DNA from: Amaranthus tricolor
Lineage: Eukaryota > Streptophyta > Magnoliopsida > Caryophyllales > Amaranthaceae
NCBI RefSeq assembly: GCF_026212465.1
Contig: NC_080049.1
Coordinates: forward strand, 16,009,709-16,073,708
Length of the DNA: 64,000 nucleotides
Direction of reading: 5' to 3'
Shown: one piece after another, positions 1-8,385 of the stretch
How the letters are laid out: each line of letters begins with the position of its first letter
Numbering within the stretch: the first letter of the stretch is position 1
The notes under the pieces: model-generated
The model's input: only the letters and a program-made list of their open reading frames with translations
Databases searched by the model: none
Told to the model about the DNA's origin: nothing
Translations under genes and position numbers: made by a program

Positions 1-391
1 TATTGTGAGATTTGGGATTTGCTTTTATTAAAGGGACTTGTAATACGGTTCTTCAAGGGGAAGAACGTGGTGTGAGGAGATAGTGAGATCTTCTTGTTTG
101 TATTAAAGTCGGATTAATAAAAGACGTTGAAATCCTACGGGTTGAAAGAGAACCCATAGGTGGGGAGTAGGTTGGTTAGTACCGAACCTCGTTAACATAT
201 CGTGTGTTATACTTTAAAGTTTATTTTCCGCACATACGTTATTGTTTACGAATTGACTCAAAACTGTTCCAGAAAACATTTTTGACAGACTCCTCAAACT
301 CTTGAGACAAGTTTTTAGACAAAATTTTAAATAGCCCAAACTCTCTATTCACCCCTCCTCTAGAGAGTATTCAACCTCCTATTAACTTTCA
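1..391 (+). mobile_element. 3' part of a Sirevirus-like LTR (continues left of window)
   Basis: Same sequence as the last 391 bp of the complete LTRs in this array. It holds a possible polyadenylation signal AATAAA (116-121) and a CACCCCTCCTCTAGAGAG motif near 351-368 like the conserved LTR end of Ty1/copia Sireviruses. It ends in CTTTCA at 386-391. No primer-binding site (TGGTATCAGAGC-like) follows, so this is the 3' LTR of a truncated element and not a 5' LTR. Confidence 0.6.
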
Positions 392-1029
392 TATACATTA
401 CTAAAAAATCAAATCAAAAGAAAATTAAAAAACTAATAATTATGCATAACAATGGTGACCCGTTTCGTGATAATAGAATTTTTTTCGTTCCTGTAATCTG
501 TGTTTTTGCACCATGATTCCAGGGAAGGGAAAAAACCATTGAAAGAAACTCCCAACTACAATAGACCACCCAAACAACTCAGAATTGGACTATGTTTTAC
601 GTTCACAAAAACACAAAAATAAAATCATAAACAACTACGCCAAATAAACTACAACAAGAAACAAGAAAAGAAAGACAACCCTAGCTACAAGTAAAGAAAA
701 ACAGAATCAACAAGACCCCTACCCCCTACACGTACAAAACCCCCACGTTTGCCTGTGAGGTGGCAGAATAGTAACAAAACATTAATCTAATTAGATCATA
801 AAAATACATAAAATCATTTGCAAAGGAGTAATTAATATTGATCAATAATTATAGATTCACAACTTGTTTCAATACTACTTTTACTTAACACTTGATATTC
901 GTAATTTTTGTCATTAATCTTTCTTCAATAAAAATTAGTTTGTTCTTCATTTATTGTTCTTTGAATTAATTATTGTGTCATTTGGTATTCAATTATTGGT
1001 TTTCTTGAATTTTTCATTTATTTCATACT
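392..1029. other. Unrecognised AT-rich stretch between LTR and gypsy-like fragment
   Basis: No reading frame of useful length and no motif I recognise on either strand. It is A/C-rich on the plus strand between about 520 and 760. The same stretch recurs at 12130-12767, 23761-24398, 35499-36136, 47237-47874 and 58868-59505 with almost no change. Confidence 0.6.
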
Positions 1030-1502
1030 TAGTCATGTTTAGTATCATCTTAGGGTTTGTTTTTATTGCTTTTACCATGATTAGTGAGTAGATCCAATTT
1101 TTAGGATTAGGGTTTGAACCTATAAGTCAAGTATGATTTGATTCTTGATTGTGTCTATGAAATTAAGATTAAAGTGGGTGAATTGTTCTTATAACCCTAA
1201 ATTAAACATGCTTTGTCGAACTAGTCAATAGAACTAGCGTGTGAGATTGGGATCGACTTTGCTTTAAGGTAAATCGTAGTTAAATTCTTAATAATTCGTT
1301 AAATAAAACTAGCGTGAATCGAATTAGTAAGGTCTAAATCTAATAGTTTATCAACAGAGCGAGAATTTAAGATTAACAAGATTATGTTTAACCACGTAAT
1401 TAATTCGACATTTCATTGACACTAATGAGAATTTGATCATATAAGAGTTTAGGGGACTCCCGACACTCTAGATCTCTTTATCATATAGCTTTAATCCACA
1501 TT
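1030..1502 (+). mobile_element. Ty3/gypsy (Tat/Athila-like) LTR-type fragment
   Basis: The stretch contains GATTAGTGAGTAG (1079-1091), repeated GAACTAGCGTG / AAACTAGCGTGAATCG phrases (from 1230 and 1305) and GGACTCCCGACACTCTAGA (1453-1471). These resemble the U5/R part of plant Tat/Athila-group LTRs as I remember them. No terminal TG..CA pair or primer-binding site can be placed, and the left arm of the palindrome begins directly after it, so it is a fragment. The family call rests on resemblance only. Other copies: 12768-13240, 24399-24871, 36137-36609, 47875-48347, 59506-59978. Confidence 0.4.
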
Positions 1503-1592
1503 CAAAAAATAAAAACTAAAAACAATTCACGATTTAAAGAAAACAAAAAACTCAAATGTTGGAACACTAACCAATATACCCTATATTTATTA

Positions 1593-1615
1593 CTCCTCCC
1601 ATTTTAATTTGTTTG
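1593..1615 (+). mobile_element. Stowaway-like MITE terminus in left arm
   Basis: CTCCTCCCATTTTAATTTG next to a TA dinucleotide resembles the CTCCCTCCGTCCCA-type terminus of Stowaway (Tc1/mariner) MITEs. Its mirror image sits at 7149-7171 in the right arm. I could not find a second terminus within one arm, so this is at best a partial element. Confidence 0.3.
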
Positions 1616-2590
1616 TAAAACATAAGAAAACAACTCTTTAAAGAATAAATAAAATGTAATAAACTAATTCAGACACACCAAGTATTATAATACTATAAGT
1701 ATTGAATAATGTTTTCGAATAATGTTTTTGCTTACGTTTTAGAATTATGTTAATTTGATATATTTTCTTTTGCGTCCATGCAATATAAATACTACACATA
1801 GATTAAGATTATGAATCATCACATTCAACAATTAACACTACCTTTACCTTTAATATATAAACTAAATTAAAATAACACCAAATTAATTTTACACCATATT
1901 TGGGAACGATGATTTTCATTTGATTAAAATTGACTCAAATTTATTATTTAGCAAATTAAAAATTTTCAAATTTGAATTTGTATCAAATTTCACCTTTGTT
2001 TTTAAGTAGTTAAAGTTAAAAATTTGAGAATAACTACTCAAACCTTATCATTTTCAAAATCTTCATTTAAAATTTCATGATTGAAATCTGTAATTTTAAA
2101 TAAAATACTTGTTCCCAAACACAATATTAATGTATTTCTAAATGACCTCTTAACCTTTTATTTCTTATACTATTCTTAAACACCAAATTAATCTTTTAGT
2201 GAAAAATATTTTTCGATTCTAAATCCAATAAAGAATAATAAGTGTGTGTTTCACAGGAGGTAATTGAAATTATAGAAAGTTTTTTGTTTGATTAAAGGGA
2301 TGAGAATTGGCAAATGTTGAGATTTGCAAAGAAAAAGTCCCACAAAAAAGTCTTGGGGAGGGTGATATTTGGAGTAGAGACTTCAAATTTTTATAAAAAG
2401 ACATTTTGCCCTTAATGAAAGTAGAAAATTAAGAGTTATAAGGATAATTTTATTAATATAATTAACTTTTATCTAAATCCTTATTTAGTTATATCATTTG
2501 CCAAACAAAGATATAAAACATTTATTTTCAAAGTCTCGATTCACGTCTAGTGTCATCAAGTATCAACTATTATCTTATAATTGTCGTTCC

Positions 2591-2640
2591 CACGTGTCAA
2601 ACACCACGTTTTGATTGTCGATAATTTCTTTTTATAAAAG
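2591..2640 (+). promoter_or_regulatory. Putative core promoter of forward LBD gene: G-box and TATA box
   Basis: A perfect G-box CACGTG (2591-2596), a class bound by plant bZIP/bHLH factors, lies 37 bp before TATAAAAG (2633-2640). This is about 140 bp ahead of the predicted 5'UTR donor site and about 290 bp ahead of the ATG. Both elements are kept in the mirror arm (6147-6196) and in every unit (G-boxes at 14329, 25960, 37698, 49436 and 61067). Confidence 0.5.
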
Positions 2641-2776
2641 CACCACAGTCCAAATGGAATGGATGATCCTTATGTTTTCCGTTTCCTAAAATTTAAAACG
2701 AAGCACAACTCTCCCCATTTCTTAAATTTAATTTGTTGAGAAGTTGAAGGAATTTTGAAAGAGTTTTCATTAATCG

Positions 2777-2908
2777 GTGAGTGTTGCTCAGAACATTGCT
2801 CTGAATAAAGCTTCATTTGTTTTCTTTTCTTTTATTAGTCTTTATTCCATTAATGGCTGTTTTCTCTTTCACTTTCTTTGACTCTGTTTCTTGATTGAAT
2901 TATATCAG
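2777..2908 (+). other. Predicted 5'UTR intron of forward LBD gene
   Basis: The donor CG|GTGAGTG and the acceptor TATATCAG|GT bracket 132 bp of T-rich DNA that ends 24 bp before the ATG at 2933. The mirror arm keeps both sites (intron 5880-6011 on the minus strand). Splicing is predicted from sequence only. Confidence 0.5.
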
Positions 2909-2932
2909 GTTTCTCTTTAAAGATCGGTAAAA

Positions 2933-3607
2933 ATGTCGTCTCCAAAAACAGAATGTGTTGCGTGCAAGTCTGTAGGCAAGATGTGCAATCAAGATTGTGT
3001 GTTTGCACAATTCTTTGGAACAGAAGAACATCCAGATTATAAGATTTTGGACACAGCGTACGGGATCAAAGATGTGATACAAATTGTAAACATGATAAGT
3101 AATATCGAGAATCAGAAAATCACATTGAAGTGGCTATTGGAACAGGCGAAGAAGGGGGTACGTTGTAAATTGTTTTCATATCCATTAGTGATGTGTAGTA
3201 ATGATCTTGTTGGTCCGCGTGAGGTTCCAGTTTCAATGCTTCATTGTAGTTGTATTATGGCGGGTCTATGTATTTCTCTTGGTTGGCCAACTCTGCGTGT
3301 TTTTCCCGCGTACCAATACCACCCTGTAACGCTTCAGCAGATCCCCTTAGGGTCGTCGTCAGCTAATCCATATTTTATTGGTAATCCGCAACTTTTACTA
3401 CAACGCCCGCCCACACCACCTTGGCAACATCTACAGTATGGTCAGCAACAGCTGCCCTTAACACCTCAACATCAATATGTTAGTGCGCAAACACCAGAAC
3501 AAAACGAGCAACAAAATGAGATACATGAACCAAGCAGCTCAGGACGAAGGACTCAAAGACCACGAACTCCACGCCAACTCAGGGTGAATAAGTCCAGCCT
3601 TAAATAA
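2933..3607 (+). CDS. LBD (LOB-domain) transcription factor-like protein, forward copy, unit 1
   Basis: An intact 224-codon frame for a LATERAL ORGAN BOUNDARIES/AS2-like protein, a plant-specific nuclear DNA-binding family. C8, C11, C18 and C22 form exactly the family's CX2CX6CX3C zinc block, followed by VFAQFF (family: VFAPYF). Residues 42-53 (AYGIKDVIQIVN) lie where the GAS block FGASNVTKLL should be, but Ala-Ser is replaced by Ile-Lys. Residues 60-77 resemble the helix before the usual RVRDPVYGCVG segment. That segment and the LX6LX3LX6L coiled coil are not recognisable; Cys78, Cys88, Cys105, Cys107 and Cys112 appear instead. The C-terminal half is Pro/Gln-rich with a basic stretch (RRTQRPRTPRQ, 205-215). 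The ATG lies just after a predicted 5'UTR intron. The gene faces its mirror copy at 5181-5855. It may be a divergent or decaying LBD; DNA binding is uncertain. Confidence 0.75.
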   Translation: MSSPKTECVACKSVGKMCNQDCVFAQFFGTEEHPDYKILDTAYGIKDVIQIVNMISNIENQKITLKWLLEQAKKGVRCKLFSYPLVMCSNDLVGPREVPVSMLHCSCIMAGLCISLGWPTLRVFPAYQYHPVTLQQIPLGSSSANPYFIGNPQLLLQRPPTPPWQHLQYGQQQLPLTPQHQYVSAQTPEQNEQQNEIHEPSSSGRRTQRPRTPRQLRVNKSSLK

Positions 3608-3844
3608 TATACGTTTGGATTCAGCAAATATGTTAGCTGATCACTGAGTTAGAATTTCTGATTTTGTTTGTTAGGTTGTTTGGATAAATAATGTACGTTT
3701 TAGGAAGGTTGTTAGGCTAAGAAATTCACGTTCTCTTCCATTCAGTAATCAGTTTTATTGACAAGAATTAACTCAAGAAACATTAATAAACCCATAGGTC
3801 ACAAATTCAAATCCTACTATAGCCAATTATCTATTATTTTTAAA

Positions 3845-3901
3845 TGCAGTGAGGACATGTATATCCGCCCATGTTCACAAATAGCACCATTTTTTGTAGT
3901 G
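3845..3901 (-). mobile_element. CACTA-like transposon terminus in left arm
   Basis: Read on the minus strand from 3901, the sequence starts CACTACAAAAAATGGTGCTA and continues with a GGGCGGATATACATGTCC phrase. This is like the terminus and subterminal region of plant CACTA (CMC) elements. Only one end is visible before sequence continues toward the LBD gene. The mirror copy starts at 4886. Confidence 0.4.
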
Positions 3902-3971
3902 CAAGAATATTGCCTAGCATGGCAATTTATGCTTTGAAAGTTTTTTTGGCTGGTGAAATTGCAAGTTTGCT

Positions 3972-4815
3972 TCATAAACTTGATGTAAATTTGAATAAAA
4001 TTGATATCAAAGCATAAGTTGGAGAAAAGGGACAAAAAAAACAATAAAAAAGCCTGCTGAGGAGAGCTTTGTTGTATGGTAAGATGCTTTTATTGATCAT
4101 GTATGGTTTTATGTCACTTGTAGACATATTTTGAGACAATAAGAAAGGGGTGAATTGTTGTATGAGTTAATATGCAACTTACTAAATTCGTCCATACATT
4201 CAACTAGAAATATAAGAACTACTCTGTCTTTAAGATTTCTGATTTGAAGTCAAACTCCAGACTTGATTTATGAGAACATTGCACTGTCTCGAGATATCAA
4301 ATAGGAACAACAGACCTTCTAAAATATTTCAACTTTCTGGTTACCACAGTCTATCACAATGTCCTTAACCAAGTCCTTTAGTACTATCCTCAACGATCCT
4401 ACTCCAAACCTTGTAGTACCTAGATCCGGATCCTACTCCGGATCTTACACTGTATGATCTCTTAAAATAAAACTACTCATATTAGTGAAATTTAGTCACC
4501 ATCAAAACATAAAGGTCAAGGAATTTTCCCTTTTTGATGATAATAAACTTAGTAACATAACTTAACTTCAGGTGACTGGTATTGTTATAACTTGATATTT
4601 AGGGATAATGGTTTACGAATGGTTAATTAGCTAATTATAATATTGGTAGTAACTTGGGGAATAATTTAGTATTAAGTGGTAGTTTTCTTATAAAAAAGAG
4701 GAATGAGAGGCTCATTAGTATCATGAAAATTGTTATACACTTGTTAGATGCGTTTTACTCATTTTAGGAGATCTCAAGCCTCTCGAATTGCATGATTTAC
4801 CGTTTTACTCATTTT
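3972..4815. mobile_element. Palindrome spacer, probably antisense remnant of a copia-type LTR region
   Basis: These 844 bp are not mirrored. Read on the minus strand, they contain GATGATAATAAAC reversed next to an AAAAAGGGAAAATTCC purine run (near 4520-4545). About 380 bp further along the minus strand is an AATTCACCCCTTTCTTATTG motif (4138-4158 region). This order, polypurine tract then an ATTCACCCC end, is what a reversed Sirevirus-like LTR would show. No frame is present. The right end (4751-4817) carries a 17-bp direct repeat at the arm junction. The family assignment is tentative. Confidence 0.35.
4422..4445. repeat. Perfect 9-bp inverted repeat near palindrome centre
   Basis: AGATCCGGA (4422-4430) and TCCGGATCT (4437-4445) form a perfect 9-bp stem with a 6-base loop. 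It lies about 40 bp from the geometric centre of the large palindrome and is retained in all six units. Confidence 0.8.
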
Positions 4816-4817
4816 AG
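4751..4817 (+). repeat. 17-bp direct repeat at spacer/right-arm junction
   Basis: CGTTTTACTCATTTTAG occurs at 4751-4767 and again at 4801-4817, where its last two bases are the first of the right arm. The 33 bp in between are not repeated. This resembles filler copied during end joining at the inverted-duplication breakpoint. Confidence 0.75.
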
Positions 4818-4885
4818 CAAACTTGCAATTTCACCAGCCAAAAAAACTTTCAAAGCATAAATTGCCATGCTAGGCAATGTTCTTG

Positions 4886-4942
4886 CACTACAAAAAAATA
4901 GTGCTATTTGTGAACATGGGCGGATATACATGTCCTCACTGC
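4886..4942 (+). mobile_element. CACTA-like transposon terminus in right arm
   Basis: Mirror of the left-arm terminus: CACTACAAAAAAATAGTGCT starts at 4886 and is followed by GGGCGGATATACATGTCC. The two termini face away from each other across the palindrome centre, which follows from the inverted duplication and does not imply a complete element. Confidence 0.4.
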
Positions 4943-5180
4943 ATTTAAAAACAATAAATAATTGGCTATAGTAGGATTTGAACTTGTTACCTGTGGGTTT
5001 ATTAATGTTTCTTGAGTTAATTCTTGTCAATAAAACTGATTACAGAATGGAAGAGAACGTGGATTTCTTAGCCTAACAACCTTCCTAAAACGTATCTTAT
5101 TTATCCAAACAACCTAACGAACAAAATCAGAAAATCTAACTCATTGATCAGCTAACATATTTGCTGAATCCAAACGTATC

Positions 5181-5855
5181 TTATTTAAGGCTGGACTTAT
5201 TCACCGTGAGTTGGCGTGGAGTTCGTGGTCTTTGAGTCCTTCGTCTTGAGCTGCTTGCTTCATGTATCTCATTTTGTTGCTCGTTTTGTTCTCGTGTTTG
5301 CGCATTAACATATTGATGTTGAGGTGTTAAAGGCAGCTGTTGCTGACCATACTGTAGATGTTGCCAAGGTGGTGTGGGCGGGCGTTGTAGTAAAAGTTGC
5401 GGATTACCAATAAAATATGGATTAGCTGACGACGACCCTAAGGGGATCTGCTGAAGCGTTACAGGGTGGTATTGGTACGCGGGAAAAACACGCAGAGTTG
5501 GCCAACCAAGAGAAATACATAGACCCGCCATAATCCAACTACAATGAAGCATTGAAACTGGAACCTCACGCGGACCAACAAGATCATTACTACACATCAC
5601 TAATGGATATGAAAACAATTTACAACGTACCCCCTTCTTCGCCTGTTCCAATAGCCACTTCAATGTGATTTTCTGATTCTCGATATTACTTATCATGTTT
5701 ACAATTTGGATCACATCTTTGATCCCGTACGCTGTGTCCAAAATCTTATAATCTGGATGTTCTTCTGTTCCAAAGAATTGTGCAAACACACAATCTTGAT
5801 TGCACATCTTGCCTACAGACTTGCATGCAACACATTCTGTTTTTGGAGACGACAT
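5181..5855 (-). CDS. LBD transcription factor-like protein, reverse copy, unit 1
   Basis: Mirror paralogue of the forward gene, with the same 224-residue length, Cys block and start context. It differs at six residues: Trp107 for Cys, Asn184 for Ser, Arg188 for Pro, Ala200 for Pro, Arg204 for Gly and Thr217 for Arg. There are only three synonymous differences (codons for Ala10, Ile49 and Pro175). Five of the six changes fall in the Pro/Gln-rich tail and none touches the zinc cysteines. Its own G-box (6191-6196), TATA box (6147-6154 on the minus strand) and 5'UTR intron (5880-6011) are intact. It is therefore a full gene duplicate and not a retrocopy. It is transcribed toward the forward copy, which makes antisense or double-stranded RNA possible. 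Confidence 0.75.
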   Translation of the reverse strand: MSSPKTECVACKSVGKMCNQDCVFAQFFGTEEHPDYKILDTAYGIKDVIQIVNMISNIENQKITLKWLLEQAKKGVRCKLFSYPLVMCSNDLVGPREVPVSMLHCSWIMAGLCISLGWPTLRVFPAYQYHPVTLQQIPLGSSSANPYFIGNPQLLLQRPPTPPWQHLQYGQQQLPLTPQHQYVNAQTREQNEQQNEIHEASSSRRRTQRPRTPRQLTVNKSSLK

Positions 5856-5879
5856 TTTTACCGATCTTTAAAGAGAAAC

Positions 5880-6011
5880 CTGATATAATTCAATCAAGAA
5901 ATGGAGTCAAAGAAAGTGAAAGAGAAAACCGCCATTAATGGAATAAAGACTAATAAAAGAAAAGAAAACAAATGAAGCTTTATTCCGAACAATGTTCTGA
6001 GCAACACTCAC
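5880..6011 (-). other. Predicted 5'UTR intron of reverse LBD gene
   Basis: On the minus strand the donor GTGAGTG begins at 6011 and the acceptor CAG ends at 5880. The length, 132 bp, equals that of the forward copy. Confidence 0.5.
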
Positions 6012-6146
6012 CGATTAATGAAAACTCTTTCAAAATTCCTTCAACTTCTCAACAAATTAAATTTAAGAAATGGGAGAGTTGTGCTTCGTTTTAAATTTTA
6101 GGAAACGGAAAACATAAGGATCATCCATTCCATTTGGACTGTGGTG

Positions 6147-6196
6147 CTTTTATAAAAAGAAATTATCGACAATCAAAACGTGGTGTTTGACACGTG
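6147..6196 (-). promoter_or_regulatory. Putative core promoter of reverse LBD gene: G-box and TATA box
   Basis: A G-box CACGTG at 6191-6196 and TATAAAAG (minus strand, 6154-6147) mirror the forward promoter exactly in order and spacing. Confidence 0.5.
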
Positions 6197-7264
6197 GGAA
6201 CGACAATTATAAGATAATCGTTGATACTTGATGACACAAGACGTGAATTGAGACTTTGAAAATAAATGTTTTATATCTTTGTTTGGCAAAATAAGGATTT
6301 AGATAACTCTTAATTTTCTACTTTTATTAAGGGCAAAATGTCTTTTTATAAAAATCTGAAATCTCTACTCCAAATATCACTCTCCCCAAGACTTTTCTGT
6401 GGGACATTTTCTTTCCAAGTCTCAACATTTGCCAATTCTCATCCCCTTAAACAAACAAAAAACTTTCTGTAATTTCAATTCACTCCTGTCAAACACACAC
6501 TTATTATTCTTTATTGGATTTACATTCGGAAAATATTTTTCACTAAAAGATTAATTTGGTGTTTAAGAATAGTATAAGAAATAAAAGGTTAAGAGGTCAT
6601 TTAGGAATACATTAATATAGTGTGTGCGAACAAGTATTTTATTTCAAATTACGGATTTCAATCATGAAAATATAAATGAAAAATTTGAAAATGACAAGGT
6701 TTGGGTAGTTATTCCCAAATTTTCAACTTTAACTACTAAAAAACAAAGGTGAAATTTAATACAATTTCAGATTTGAAAAATTTTAAATTGCTAAATAATA
6801 AATTTGAGTCAATTTCAATCAAATGAAATCATTGTTCCCAAATATGGCATAAAATTAATTTGATGTTATTTTAATTTAGTTTATATATTAAAGGTAAAGG
6901 TAGTGTTAATTGTTGAATGTGATGATTCATAATCTTAATCTATGTGTCCTATGGTATATTAATGATGTGTAGTATTTATATTGCATGGACGCAAAAGAAA
7001 ATATATCAAATTAATATAATTCTAAAACGTAAGCAAAAACATTATTCGAAAACATTATTCAATACTTATAGTATTATAATACTTGGTGTGTCTGAATTAG
7101 TTTATTACATTTTATTTTTTCTTTTAAGAGTTGTTTTCTTATGTTTTACAAACAAATTAAAATGGGAGGAGTAATAAATATAGGGTATATTGGTTAGTGT
7201 TCCAACATTTGAGTTTTTTGTTTTTTTTTTAAAATCGTGAATTGTGTTTAGTTTTTATTTTTTG

Positions 7265-8385
7265 TTTTTATAAAAAGTTAACAAACCACATGCACATAAA
7301 TAAAAAGTTTTATTGAACAGATCGTTTAGGTGAAAAGTAACTTTTGGAAATCAAATTGAAAGTACCAAAAAAACCAAATTTAATTTTAAATATTATTTTA
7401 ACTAACCTATTAATCGTATTTTATCTTGCAGGCATTGGCGAAGCCACATCGCGGGCCGGTGGAGGCCCGGTCCCCCGTACCGAAATTGCTACCCTTTGTA
7501 ATTTTGGCTTTGGTCCCCCTTACGAATATGATATATAATTTAATAAAAATTTCCTAGAATAATCAAACATTTTCTTTCCTACAATAATCTCATCTATTGA
7601 TTAACCTTGAATAATCCCAACTTTAAGAGGTATTTTCCTAGAATAAACTTGTTAATTGGATGACTTGTTATAGCAAATTTTATTTATTTTTAAAAAAAGA
7701 TAAATTAAAATAAAATGTTGAAAAAAATATTATTTATAATCATTCATGTAAGTTTTTTAAAAAATTTTCTAATTTTATATTAATTTTTAGATTATTTTTT
7801 TTGGTAAACTGCCTACTATAAGAGGTCACCAAGTTACCCGAGTTTACTCTAGACAAATACCCCTTAAAGTTGGGTTTATTTATAGTTAATCAATAGGTGG
7901 AATTATTATGGGAAAATCATGAAAAGGTTGGTGAAACAGCCCGACCCAGCGTAAATAGTATATTGAAAATTTAATTTCAATTTCTTAAAAATTATTTGTT
8001 CTATAAAAATGGGATTTGTAATTAAATACCTTTAAACAATAAAGGATATTTAATTATTATATAAACAAAATTGTTTGTTTAAATAACTTATGGACGTCAA
8101 CCATGTATTAAGATCTTGTTCAGGATTTTGGTTCAAATCTAATTAATCTCATAATTTCATTTCCAAATCAAACACCTATTCACGTCATTGAACAATCGGT
8201 CAAGGTACACACCTTTTGCATTCCCTGTACTGTCAAATCAATTAATTGGAAGTACAAATGCATTGTACTATACTCTTTTAATAGAGAGTGAAACGCATTT
8301 TTCATTCATTCACCACTATACTTTCTGATTTGTTTTTCAAACCGTCTCTTTCACCTTCCTTTTAAAGCCTTCAAAATCCTTTTCA
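7265..8385. other. AT-rich noncoding stretch before env-like frame, unit 1
   Basis: Long A/T runs with no supported gene. It contains a GC-rich transposon-terminus-like patch (7431-7525) and, just before the env-like frame (8260-8385), a T/C-rich leader-like stretch with ACTATACTCTT near 8266. In an intact Sirevirus the end of pol would lie upstream of the env-like gene; nothing resembling RNase H or reverse transcriptase is left here. Corresponding stretches: 19003-20016, 30634-31754, 42372-43492, 54110-55123. Confidence 0.6.
7431..7525 (+). mobile_element. GC-rich transposon-terminus-like patch (unit 1)
   Basis: GGCATTGGCGAAGCCACATC followed by GGGCCGGTGGAGGCCCGGTC stands out in very AT-rich surroundings. 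It resembles the GGCGGAGCCA...GGCCCCCC phrases common at the ends of some plant DNA transposons. It has no partner end. It is present at 30800-30894 and 42538-42632, and its first half is deleted in units 2 and 5. Confidence 0.3.

Larger units (their letters stand above)
1503..7264. repeat. 5.8-kb palindrome (inverted repeat) of unit 1
   Basis: The left arm 1503-3971 and right arm 4816-7264 are reverse complements around a centre near 4393.5, with an 844-bp non-symmetrical spacer. Each arm holds a complete LBD-like gene with promoter and 5'UTR intron. CDS identity between arms is 666/675. The flanks have more changes: the right arm lacks about 35 bp and 11 bp of the left-arm stretch 2437-2501. 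Both outer ends carry an A/T-rich AAACTAAAAACAATTCAC-type block. Confidence 0.95.

Noticed and set aside
458..475. TGGTGACCC string as a possible LTR primer-binding site after the LTR end at 391
   Set aside because: It lies about 65 bp past the LTR end and does not continue as the complement of a tRNA T-arm.
441..514. Tiny minus-strand frame with a YYHETGHH zinc-knuckle-like string
   Set aside because: Only 24 codons, with the needed cysteines missing; too short to support a gag remnant.
1040..1200. TTAGGGTTT and AACCCTAAA telomere-like motifs
   Set aside because: Single isolated telo-box-like words inside LTR-type sequence, not tandem telomere repeats.
3793..3824. tRNA T-arm/B-box-like phrase (GGTCACAAATTCAAATCC), also mirrored near 4965
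   Set aside because: It resembles the B box of a tRNA-derived SINE, but no convincing A box, acceptor stem or poly-A/T tail was found, so no SINE or tRNA is called.
3817..4044. Minus-strand short frames at 3817-4044 and 4809-5030
   Set aside because: Both lie on the CACTA-like and tRNA-like debris of the two arms, differ by frame between arms and have no family signal.
6944..7174. 76-codon hydrophobic frame in the outer right arm
   Set aside because: The mirror position in the left arm (about 1590-1820) does not conserve it as a coding frame; AT-rich chance frame ending in the Stowaway-like terminus.
7344..7538. Small open frame (64 codons) seen in units 1, 3 and 4
   Set aside because: It runs through the transposon-like GC patch with no start context or family resemblance and is destroyed by the deletion in units 2 and 5.
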